The notes below the pieces were generated by a model, which was given only the letters and a program-made list of their open reading frames with translations, did not search any database and was not told the DNA's origin. From contig NC_134515.1 of NCBI RefSeq assembly GCF_027942865.1, positions 15,043,227 through 15,107,226 on the forward strand: a stretch of 64,000 nucleotides of DNA. The letters run 5' to 3'. Position 1 is the first letter of the stretch. Each line of letters starts with the position of its first letter. The translations under genes and the position numbers were made by a program. Shown one piece after another: positions 37,401 through 50,500 of the stretch. The stretch is from Odontesthes bonariensis. Its lineage: Eukaryota; Chordata; Actinopteri; Atheriniformes; Atherinopsidae.

Positions 37401-40400
37401 TTTCAAATAAGTCGTCTGAACATAAATGGCAACTGGAAATGTCAAAATGAAGTTTTGTGAGTGTCGAATGAGTCGAAGGCAAAGCTGAGGGGACAGAAAT
37501 GAAAGTGTGCTCTGCACCAGACATTCTCAAAACAGGTTAACTAATCTGTTGTGGTAAAATGAAGGATATGTTTTCATTTTCTGGAATTGGGTCTTGAATT
37601 GTTATTTTTTCATTTTTCAACATATCAGTATTGAAGGCAAAAATGACATTTTTAGTGAACTTAATGTTGAGGTGGGTGATCACATGATGACAAAAGCACT
37701 TTGAAGCACTTTGTAACATTTGTTTTCAAAAATTGCTGTGAAAGTAAAGTTTATTATTATCATTATTATAAAAGCGTAGGCTGCGACTATTTATGTGGGA
37801 AAGAAAAAAAAACGGGACAGTAAAACAGACAAATATATATTTTGGTTTGAGTTGTAAAGGTAATTACTGTGTTATTAGAATGATTAAATTCTTATCATCT
37901 AGCAGAGTGAATTTGTGGGTAGTAAAGTGAAATCGTGCAGATGTTAGAGATAGAGTGGAAGTTCAAAAGGACATGTTGTAAAAACAAAATTGATTGTACT
38001 CTTTTTGTTTATTCCAGCTGTAAAAAAAAAGAAGAATATTAACAGAAAATTAGTTGGAGTTGGAAAGAGTTGGAAAAAAAATGACACCTTTGGAGTGTAC
38101 AAAAATGAAAAAGTTGTATTTAGGATGCTTAAAAATCTTTCAGTCAGTAACTATAAGGTTAAATGAAAATCTGGTGATCTATCTGAAGGCCCAGCCTTCA
38201 GTAATATTCTCAGTTTACAAGCATTTACACATGCACGTGCTTGCAGACATGTGTGTGTTAATATAAATGCCAGAATAAGATGCATCAAAATAAATTGTGA
38301 GGAATGGAGCAGCCTTAACATGTCCCAACACAATCTGTGACCTTCCAGGAAAAAAAACAAGAGTTCTGTCCTGTGTAGACTTGCTAGGATGGGCCAGACC
38401 AAAAATGCAACAGCAAACCCTATGGCAGAAATACAGTACATGCAGCTCAGGATCTGCAACGTAGCATATAAAAAATATCAGATTAGGTAATTTAGGATTA
38501 TTTCTCACTCATAGATAGTGGAAACAGGAAATGTTGAGAAAAAGAGGGAGAGATATCCAACTCCTTTTTAAATCTGTGAGTAAGCAGAATCCCATTTAAA
38601 GTATAATTTTCATTTCAAAATTTTTATAGGGTCACGGTGAAGGTGTGAATTCAGATAGTTTTTATGCAACTGAGTTAGACTGGTGTTGACCGTATTTGTT
38701 AACCACATCTGCAATGACCATTTTCTGCTGTTATTTTTTTTTGGAGGACTGTATTTCCCCAATTCTACAAATACTAGCCTACTACTCATGGTGAGTTTTT
38801 TATTTTTTATTTTTTTTATTTTTTTAGCTTTTCATCAAACTTTTGATGTAGATTTTGAAAGAAGTTCATAAAGGGTTTAACTAAATCGATTATTTTAGTT
38901 GAAATATAAAAAATGAAGAGTGTCTGAGCCTTTAGACTCATATCGAGGTCTAAAGGTCTGCATGTAAAGGCCTCTGCTGTTTCAGTTTTAAACATTCTTT
39001 TTAAAGTCGGTCCATTGCAAGGCCTCTGACCTACATTTCTGCTCTACCTCCTTAACTATGCATCATAGCTTGACGGCGCATCACACATATCTTAATTAAT
39101 TTGGAAGATGTCTCTTCAGTTTATTCTTTTGGTATGAAAGTGGTATGTAATTTTCCTTCACTGTAAATCACGTTTCAGAGGGGCCCGCAGCTTCAAAACA
39201 GGATTTTAGCCATGTCAAAAAGAGGGTCAGGTCATTACCTTGTCATCGTTTAGCCCTTTTGCTACCCAGGCAGTGGATTACTTAATAGACGTTGCAGGAC
39301 ATTTTCCTACATAAAGTTCACAATCCTCTTGAATGCTGCAGACTTCAACATGTAAAACTGTTTGAAGAGACTATGTCTCCCAAAAATTGGAAGCAGGTTT
39401 TGGAGTTGATCTTCAGTTCATCTTCAGCCTACAAAGCTCCAAATTTCTCAACCCTAATAGCAGCCCAGGAAAGCACCTCTTCTCCACTTTCATGTGACTC
39501 GGTTCCAAAGTGTGTCACGAACACACATGATGGTCCAGCAATCCAATTTGTGCCTTTTTTTTTCTACATGCATTTTTTTTTCTACAACATTATTTACTAT
39601 TCAGAGCAAAAGGATTTTCTGTTCAGTGTTAACACCTCAAAAGTTTAGTTATTTCAAGAGTGTTGCATAAGTTTTAACAGCATTTTTTAAATAAATTTGG
39701 ACTTTTCAGTAATGGTGGAATTGTGTTTTTAGCCTATTTTACCTGGAGTAAAGAAGCTGAAGCTGTTAATCTCTTCAGGGAACACCCCCACTGGTGTTAC
39801 ATATCAACTAGGACCAATAATCGTTTAAGTATTGGTTTGGAACTGAAAAATATGCACTGGAATAATTATAAGTTTAGAATACTCACTAATCTTTGTGGAT
39901 AGTGTCATAGTTTCTTTTAAATTTTCCATTAACAATTCAGACACTGATTTGCTTCTGGACCAATGATGACTGGGAAAGAGTCAGTCCTATCACAACTGCG
40001 AGGATTACTTGTTTTGAAACAATTACTAAGCCTCTAACAACCACACACACACACATGGAGCAAACTCCCACACTGTGCACACATGTGCTTAGTCATGAAC
40101 ATTTCCCTTTAGGGCAGTGGAAATACCTGTGCACACCGTTACCTGTTCCCACTTTACTTTCCCTAACAAGTCTCAACAGCCAGTCGATACCATGAATAAA
40201 TTATTTTCCAAAAGCAGCCAGACAGATGTCTTATTTACTGACCTGGGGACTTTTCACGTTGCAGCAATCACAATATGAGAACTAATCCACTGATTTGCTT
40301 TCTGACAGGGTCACAACAGAGCATGATCTTCTTTACCGTCTCACAAGAGAAATATAGAAAATCTTATATAATACTGCTATAAGAAGTATCACTGGAGTTA

Positions 40401-43400
40401 CTGATATCGGGTTATGGTGGTGGATTAATTGAGCGTGTAGAAAACAGTTCACTAACTATGTTATACTCTATATTGTGCTTTACTTGACTTGAATGATAAT
40501 AGAGAACCTGCAAGGGCAACAAGAGGAGTTCATTCATAGTCCAAATTTGAAAAAATACAAAAACTGCTTTTTCTGCAGGTCAATAACATTTATCAATGGT
40601 TAAATAATTTATCTTTCTTAAACTATTTCTTAAATTTACATATTTATCTTTATTCCACTCATATATTGTGTAAAAAAGGTGCTTAAAACTGACATTGAGC
40701 AGCATCTCTTTGTTGTTTTAAATTATTTGAAATTTGTTTTCCTCTACAGTCTTATAATACTGAGAATAACACATTTAAGAAAGAAAAAACATTCTGAAAC
40801 ATTATTACACCTCATGTTTGGTTAGATGTCCAGAGCATTGTGCTCACCTGCAGAATGCACATAAATGCACTTACAAACTATGAGCTCAGCTCTGTGTGTT
40901 GCGGTCAAAGGGGAACCATTGATAAAAGATCTGCAGTATCTGATATGTATCTTCTTGTACAGACAAGATATTCTGAGTGAATAATGAGTTGGGCTATGTT
41001 TCAGAACAGAGAGAAGGCTGGCGTGAGAACAAAGCTACGAGTTGGAAAAATCTTTAAGGTGACCGGCCAAAGGGAACTGAATATCGAAAAAGCAATTACC
41101 CACAACCTCCTGGCCGCAAACCTTGGCCGACCGCCTAACTTTACACTCACTAATTCAGTGAAATTTGCTGACAGTTTAGGTGAAATCAAACTATAACTGT
41201 GTTCTTGCTGAAAGTATAAACGAGTTTCCGAAGGATACACTTTCCTCTTCACGACTGAGCTTCGTTGACTGCCACCCATTATCAACAGAGTCTAAAGCAG
41301 GCAGTGATGTGCTAACGCTCTTCAAAGTCTGAGCAAAGCAAATTCAGAGGTTTGCATGGAAACACATTCTACATGTTAGAAAAGTGGTGTTTAAAACAAG
41401 TTAAGAGACTGAGAACTATGTTGAACTGCACTGTTTGACTGTTCAGGATTTTTAGGGCTGGTCCTGACTGGTGTAGTGAGCATTTAAGGTGGGAAAAAGC
41501 CGACCCTACCCCTAACATCTCTATGTTAGGAATCAAGTAACTTCAACACATTAGCTGCAAACTTGTCAACCATGCTACCTAGCCTTGCATCTGACAAGTA
41601 GTTAGCTAACTGTTTTGCCTTCATAACTTGACCACCCTGTTTAAATTGGAGAGGAATAGTGAGATAAAGAACTGGATTGATTCACTGAAAATTTTAAACA
41701 GAGCAGATGTTGAAGGGGCTACATGTCATCCCAGAACATCAGATTTCTGCTTGGTGGATTGAAGGAACAAATGGTCTCATGCTATGGTTGTTAAGAGGAC
41801 ACAAAACATTGCAGCTTCAACATACATGATGCTGTAACATCATTTGCTTGCAAAGTCTTTCTATATAACAATGTACACATGTTTCACACTGTTGAATTGA
41901 TCACTTATAGGACAGAGGAGAAAGATGGTGTCTCTCTGTTGACTCTCATGCAAGAGATGGCTAGCTTGAGACTTGTCCTGTAGGCCTACAATGTTTTCTA
42001 CAGCCTTTAATGTTTCTGCTGCACTCTTGTCCAGGAATGGTTGAAGTTAGGAGTTAAAAGCACAGGGTTGGGGTCAGAACTAATGCACATGGTTAGGGCT
42101 ATATGTTAAAAGCACAAGGTTAGAAAGGAGCACATTATCATTACGGGTTACACGTTTTAATACTTATTGGTTGCAGTTTCATTCATGTGATGTTAATGCT
42201 GCCCGATGCAAAACAACAGCGTAAAAGTATACCGCAATCTCAAAATTTTAGTGGTAAGTGCTGCATTTGGAACATGTGGCAAACTTACCTGTCACACATT
42301 TACTGGCAGATCTGGCTATCTGTATAATCTTGCAACACATTTTTCTGTGACGAAACAGTTTCATCACACATTTTCAATTCTACTTTACTTGGACTTAATT
42401 CCTAACATATAGTACATGCTTGACTTCTTGGCATCATTAGACACTCTTTGTTCTACTGCAGTAACTGCAGTGCAAACTGAGTTATGAAATACACGACTGT
42501 GCACATCCAGAAACTGATCCATAATGTTTGTATATGATCTAAAATTTACAAAAGCACTGCATAATGTTTTGAATAGATATGTGGTCACTTTTAGAACCAG
42601 TACCACTGTTAGATGCATCTATCCATGCCTCTGGATGGAGGACCAGTAGAGACAGGTCAGGACAGGCCCCTGCAGACAAGGTGATAATTGCCAGGCCATC
42701 CTCCATAAACACAAGCAGGGGCTTGCCTGCTGCAAATTCGGTTAACAAATATCAAATATGTTTATGCACATTCATACATACAAAGAGCTGACATACAGTG
42801 TGAAAGCCGTACTTATCCATAAGCTTGCCTTCTACACACTCTATAATTATACTGGATTCAAACCAGTACAGAAAACTAAAGAATATCCCACGAGGATTAT
42901 TTATTCTATATATTAATAATAAATGTTAAAACTTGAGATTTTTGACATTTTGTCTCACATACCCTCCATCCACTTCACAGTGATTATGTGTTGACGTAGA
43001 GGGTCGTGAGCACCTTGAGATATGAAATTAATGGAGATTGTAAAAGGTCAGTCTATGAGACATCATAAAATACACTGTATTATATAATGTGTTATATCAC
43101 ACACTGCGAAATCGAGGTTAATTGGACATTGTTGAACAGGGATTAAATAAGTTAAAGCTATGGTCAAATCAAACTTCATAAATTCCTATGTTTTTCTTGT
43201 GTGTTCTCATTGATAAAACACATTTGAGAAATCAAAAACCTGTGAAAACTCTCTCATCTATTGAGTTTTCCCAGATTCCATCTTTGACAAGGAGACCATT
43301 GGTGATGTGGCTGTGGATGATGCATTGGGAAAGGAAGGGAAGGATGCATTGTGTGGGACATGTTGGGACCTGTGTTCTAACGGGGAGACGCTAATAGCTG

Positions 43401-44514
43401 GGAAGAGCAGCTTCTTACAAGCCGCTGTGCAGTGCATGCTGGAGCTTGCATCCCCAGCCATCACCCCCCCCCCCCCCCCTTCCACTCCCGACGCGAAAAG
43501 AGCACACACACTCACACACACTGAGTCGGAGTGTATGGAAAGAGGTCTTATTATTTGACAGTGCTGAGGTGTTACTGTAGATCTCATTTCCAGCCCGGGT
43601 GACGCTTGTCTGCATCCAAGCCAAGACATCATTTTTAAGGAGCAAGAGAGAGACTGAGTTTCAGAGCTATTATCACTAATGCTTGGTGTCTTGACGAGAC
43701 AAGGTGGGATTACTAGACTAGCTTAGGATGGGCTTGGGTGGATTTACTGTATGTTGAAACATTATGAAAGATGAGAAAAAAGGATTGTGTCTTCTGTTCT
43801 CATTTTGAATGATGAATCACATGCAGACTGACATGGTCACAGCCACAAACCTAACCTTTGATCAGCCCTGCTGCTGAAACTTGAGAAAAGGGGATTTAAT
43901 GCGCTACCTATTGCATCAAGCAACAGCTAGCTATCTGTGTAATCTTCCTAAGCAATGCATGACACCAGCTCTTAGTGGGAAGCACAATGGTGGGAAGTTA
44001 GGAGGCTGATTATAGACAATATGCCCCTATGGTATTTGGCATTCTCCACTGCCTGAGGCTACAAGAAATAAGCAAAAAACCAAGAGACCGTCAACTACAT
44101 TCAGACAAGGTGAATCAGTCTCATCCACCTTGCAGTCTTATTTTTCAAGGAAGCTTAAAGGAAACACACAAATCATCATACAAAGTTCCAATTCTGGAAC
44201 ACCCCCACCCCCTTTCATTAGTAGAAACATATTCATTCATAAACCATAATCTATATTTATATATATATATATATCTATATTTCATCAGCCCGATTAAAGC
44301 TCCTATGAAGTATTTTGCCACTGACTTTGAAAGTAACACCGTCAGCGTTTATTCACACCTTCTATTCACTTTGCTAGATGAAAGAAAGCATGACAGTGAA
44401 CGCCATAGAACGTGCAAGTTTTCACCTGGTCTCTCCCTCTTTCTAACACCCTCTGTTTAATGACTGTAGAGGCATCCAAATAATCACAGCTTTCCTCACA
44501 ATCCTTTTCTGCTG

Positions 44515-44549
<35 letters not shown>

Positions 44550-47500
44550 ATATCTTAAGTTGTGTGCCAGTTAAACCCTCCTTTGTTACTTATCTTAAAG
44601 TGGTAACACAAAACTGTTAGTCGTGCAGGTAAAACATTAATTTCCTCTCTAATGATGAAATATTGATTTCTTTTTTTTTTTTTTAATCAAACTGATACAA
44701 ATCAAAGCCAATTAGAAGAGTTAGTTTTCTTGGACAAAGATTGTACTATCATTTAGATTCAAAATTGTATTATCAGGCCCATTTTTATTTGATACATTTT
44801 ATTCATGACTCAGTGGGGAGCATTCCAATTTGTGGAATTATGGGACATCAGAAGGAATGTAGCAAATAAGGAAGGTTAAATTGGCATGGCAAGGTACTAA
44901 TTTTCATATTAAACCAGGCAAGTAAAAACAGGTCTATGCCATATTTCAGGAGAGAAGAGCACTCATTTCTAGTTGAAAATTGGGTAATGTATGTTCTCAT
45001 AATTAAAGACCTCTTTTCTGCATCTTTTCAACCAACTAAAATGTTAAAAGTTGGTAAAAGTTACATCAATGTATTGCTAATAACATTTTATAAAATTGTT
45101 TTTATCTTTATGATTTGCTCATATTACACCATAGTGATTGGCAGAGAAAATGTAAACTAAATGAAGACCTGATTTCAAAGCATTTAATAATTCATTGAGA
45201 ACGTTAGGACAATGTAAAAATATGGCCCGTCTTCTACCAGTATGAGTCTATGATATAACAAGAGCGGCTGTCTAGACTAATGTAACATAAGGAACAGCAC
45301 TTATGGCTTATTTTCTACAAGGTTCAGTCACAATGGCAACTGAGTTGGCTTTACTTTGTATTATAAGCAGTATATTTCTGTGGTGTTCCTTAGTTTAAAT
45401 ACAGTCCAATGAGTAGTTCAATAGAAGAAGGGCACTATCAGTGTCCAGCTGCTACTTGGGCCTGTATCTATTTACTGCAAAGTAAAGTGTGAAGTATTAG
45501 CTAAATTTTAAATACTAAAAAAAGCTTTTTTTCTGCCGCCGTTTAAACGACTTCAACGGAGGAATCTACCCTTGGTTCATTGCAGTGATACTTCATTCAC
45601 AAATGTTTCTGACCGAGCTTTCTTTTAATTCTGTTGATGAAGTGCAGCTGTGAGGACGATCTAAGAAGATGTGAGGAAGACAAAGGAGATGATAGACATA
45701 TTTTAGGAGAGGATAGGGAGAAACTTTAGGCGCCAGAGGTGACAGTCATGAGTGTGTGCTAAGACCAGGAGGAAGAAAGAGACAGGGAAAGAAAAGCAAC
45801 AGGTCAAAGACCACCACTCTAATGTCCAGAGGGGGATCTTTTTACACCACTGAGGACTAAGTAAAGGAGCCCACCACGCATGGTTACTTCAAGCAAACAC
45901 AGCCTGCGAGGACCTCAATCATACACACAGTCACACTCTCAGGCCTCAACGCACACAGACATATTAACACACACACACAGAGCAAAGGAAGGGCAGTTTG
46001 TCTCTTGTTTCTCTTGTTTCAGAGAGGTCAACTGTGTGACAGTCGGAGGTGACACCTATCCAGCAGGAGACTTCTCATCGGGTCATGACAAATTACACAG
46101 CTCCCATTTCACCTGTCTCTCACCACCATCACCTCATACGATAGTTGTTTACGCTTCCCATGTATATGTCCATATGTCAGGTTCTTCTGAGTCATGCTTC
46201 CTTTCCAGCTGCAGTTTTTTTTTTTTTTTTCAAAACGTTGCATGTATGATATTTACATTCAGATTATCAAAGTACTGCATTTGAATAGGACATTTGCTCC
46301 GTGTGTCACAAACTGTGATTTTAGCCGAAGGGGCAGGACACAGCAGCTAGTAATCCAGGAAAAGGATATTATGATGCAATACATGCAATACCTAACCTTA
46401 CCTTAACCAAGTACACTGCAATACCTAACCCTTATAAACATGTCATTTTGAATACCAAATTTGAACCATCTGGGCTTTAATCTCTAATCTTAACCAAGTA
46501 GTTTTCTCTGTGTAAAACAACAATTAAAAAGTGGGTAAAAGCTTAAGGAAAAAGAAAAAAGACCTTTTAATGTAAAGTTAGTTGGGGACACCATGGTCAG
46601 GACAGAATTTGACAGATGGTTGTGTAGCGCCATCAGTCATGCCCTCCAAACTCCAAAGGCTGATTCTGTGGCTTATTATGTGTGAAATAACAGTCACAAT
46701 GTGACTATTTGACTAAATGCTTTGAGACTGTTATTCTATCAATGCTATACTTTGTTGAGTAAGACGATAAAACTGCAGAAATTGTTTTTGTGGACATAAA
46801 TGAATATATTTAATTTACGAAACTATATCATATTTTTTCCACGACTGATATTATACCTTTTCAACAGGTATATGAAGAACAGAATAATAGTTTAAGTCAT
46901 TTCAGACAACAATAGCTTTACATCTTACTCTGTTGTATTCATTACACAGATTTAATGAGGTGAGTAGAGGATAAGATCATTCACTGAATCATTCTCTACT
47001 TTCGCCTGTACACAGCACGCCTGCACATGTGCTGGCTTGAATGAGTGTGTGAGAACTTGAACCAGAATTTGTGTGAAAACTTCTGCTCGTGCAAAGTAGA
47101 CAGAGAGACAGAAAGAGAGAATCTACTTGCATGTACAGACACAGTTGCTGCTCATCAAGGCCACAAAAGTGTGAGTACTCACGGTCCATGTGGCGGACTT
47201 GGCAGTGCTGGACTGCTGGAAGGACACCTGGAAGTTGTGTGGCCCGGGGTAGTCGGTGTTGGAGGGGATTGCTGGGGCAGGCGACAGGCCCTCAAAGGTG
47301 GAGTTGGGCTGGGAGTAGGGTGAAGGGGTGGGCACGGCTGATGAAGAGGCGTTCTCGGAGCTGTAGGGGCTGGCGGACGTCGCACGGCTCCCCAGGCTCT
47401 CCATGCTGCTGCTCAGCAAGTTGTACTGGGACTGGGGAGAAATGAAGTGGAAGAAAATGAAGCAGACAAAGAGGGAGGGAGCAGAAAGACAGAGGGAGGA

Positions 47501-50500
47501 CACAGGTAGAGAGACAGGGGCTTGGAGGCTTAAGGAAGGTCGGATTACAATGGGAAGGGAGACTTGTGTGTACTATGTGTGTGACGATGCATGTGTAAAT
47601 TTCCAGCAAAGTGTCCATGAAGAATGCAGGGCACTTTTTTTTATCATTTACACATGAGAAAGACAATCAACACAATACTCACACAAAGTGTGCGTTAGTG
47701 TGTGAATGAGTGAGTGTAAGTGAATGGCAGCTGTAGCGGGGTACCACCAGTAGTTTCCTTGGGGCTGTATGAGGCAGCTTGTAAAACATGGACATAATGT
47801 GCGTTCTGCCTAATTGCCTGCCATTCCCCATTTTTCTTCTCTGGTCAGTTTGTGAGGAGTGAAGACTTGATGCAATGAGGACTGACATTTTCTACTGCTT
47901 GCATAGACAGTTAGACACAAATTCAACTGTAGAAAACTGAAGAAAAGCTTATTTCTTGAATTCCTGTTGCATTTCATAAACAAAACAGAACAATCAGATA
48001 ATACAAAAGGCCAGAGTCCACCTTCTCTCATGAACATTAAGTCACTTTTTCTTCAACAACACTGAATCCAATATCCTAAAAATGTTACAAAAGCTGATTC
48101 AATTTCAGCTAAAAAAAAAAAAGGAAGTAGAAAAGAAATATCTAGATTGTTATTGTAAAAATGTATTTCAAAATTAACCTCTGCAGCCTCCACTGTGCAC
48201 GAGTCAAGAATTTGACACGGCATCAGCCATTATGTTACAAACCGTACAATAACCCAGCAAGCAACCAAAAAAGTCTTTACCTTCTTTTTCACGTAGTACA
48301 TCCTCTAGTGCATCAACCTCATTTGTCAAACCTTCAGTCAGTCAAATGTCCAAACACAACAAAGCATAGCCTAACCACGGAGTTAAGCAAGGTGTGCATC
48401 AGTAGACATACAGTACTACACACACACAGACACACGTGCTGCCAGGACAGGGAAAAGGGTGAGGACTGGTGGGGAGAGAGAGAAGCAGAGAAGGAAAGAG
48501 GGATGGGAACCCAAAAAATGGTACGGCATTCTAATTACGGCATGCCCGGACATAGACGGCAATGCCGGGGCACATGTACACACACGCTCCAAAACACCTT
48601 GTGAAGGCCTACACTAAGTAAACACTGTCTGGTCTGACAGAGAGAGCGAGCTAGAGAAAGAGAAGAAGAAAGGCAAGAAGTAACACACATGAAAGAAAAT
48701 TAGTTCAAAGGTCAGATCTCCCATCATGCTCTGTTGTATATCAATACATTAAATAGGCAGTGGGTTAGGGTTCAATGTTTTTAGAAACAAAGACTTGAAA
48801 ATTTTGTGAGCCTCAGAGTATAAATTAGTGTCAGTTCTATGGAAATATATTTTATTAGATTGGAAACTACCTGCATGTTTTAGGCCTAATCTGAAGAAAT
48901 ATTTTCTTAAATGCGTGTTTAGTTAAAAAGGAAACACCCTAAAAACAAACAGCAATAAAAGTGAACTTGAAAATGATTGATGTCATTTTGTGTGAATGAA
49001 GACATTAATGTTTAGCCTCGGTTATTCCAGTTTTTCAATATTCTGATTTTCTCACACTTTGTCGGAGAGCAATAATAAGGCTTTGAAAATTCCTTCTCAA
49101 TTTAAAGTAAAATTAATCTCAAGGATGAATAAGTGCACTTATTCAAATACTTTAGTTAAGTACCATCTTGATTTACTTGTACCAGGGACCAAAAGGCAGT
49201 GTTTAGTGTTCAGTGTCATGACACGATGAAGTGGGAGACACACCACACTCTTCTGGCTTAGAAACTCTGAGATTATACTGCACGAATCCCACTTTGATAA
49301 ACGCTGAGCTTACACATTTTTGTAGTTGATGAAAATGTAAAATCGTAATATTATTCTCTGATGACCAGGTGGATTTTCACCTAAAATTCTCACTTGGTTG
49401 TATTTCTGTACACTGTCCAATGATCCAATATATTGTCAAAACCCAGAAAACTGATTGAACTGATGAAACCAAATGAGGACTTTGTGCTCTCTGATGCAAC
49501 ATGAGTTGATTCACGACTATTTTACCAAATCACACACACATACATACACACAAATCTATTAATATCAATCTAACAAACTGATATTAGTACTAATATGAAT
49601 CTGTAGACTTGAATACAAATCATTTACATTGTTCCCTTTACATTTGTAAAGGGTCTGAATACCCCTTACATCACTGCCACTTTGATTAGTCAGTTGGCAA
49701 CGAGAACACAACGAACAACAGAAACACCAACAAAAAATATAACAGATATTGACGGGCTTCAGTATAGTTGAACCTGGAAATGATGGAGTGACCTGAGTCT
49801 GGCAGCATAAAATTTTGACTTTGAATCCCTATCAGTGTACAGCAACGCCTCATCTCAGCTCCTCATCAAATTCTCTGATGCTGAGAACTACAAAAACAAA
49901 AATGACTTATGCCAGAAACTGATATGTGAAACCTCTGTTTCCACACTATGTTCAGAGGTTTAAAGCAAAGGTCCACGTCTTAGACTATTTGCAATCTATG
50001 CAGCTTTGAAAAGAAGTTGCATACACGCGGTAATGTTTGGATCCATAGATTGACTCTAACTGAGTTATGTGCAGCACGGCGCGTCAGATAGTGCTTTGTT
50101 CAGAACAGTTCATACCAAACAGATTATCAACTGTTTACTTTTGAGACATACAGGCAACAATTCCCTCTGAAATTGTGCATTTCAAGCTTATGGAGTCTCA
50201 TGTGTGGCTGTAGGAAATAGGAATGATCAGCCACAGCTGAGATTAAAATGTGCTCACGCCAATCAGTATCTCAGCTGATATGTGCTGATGTTCGAAATTT
50301 TGATTTCCCTCCAACATCTCACTGTTTACAACCTTTGAAGTCTTCCTCTAACAGGTATTTTCAAAGGGGCTTTATAGGACCAAAAGAAGCCCAGGTGTGT
50401 GTGCCAACAACAGAAAACACTTCACATACTCACATTGTCACACACTCATGCACTCACAGGTGTGCTTGGTCTTAATACCTGAACTCAATCCTCAACAAGT

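Noticed and set aside
40984-41285. Overlapping frames on both strands in the large tp73 intron
   Set aside because: Locally GC-richer, but no domain, no splice sites and no recognisable homology.
42539-42791. Paired frames on both strands in the tp73 intron
   Set aside because: Complementary frames from one GC-richer patch; neither matches a known protein family.
47045-47445. Plus-strand frames over tp73 exon 4
   Set aside because: Shadow frames of the conserved minus-strand exon.
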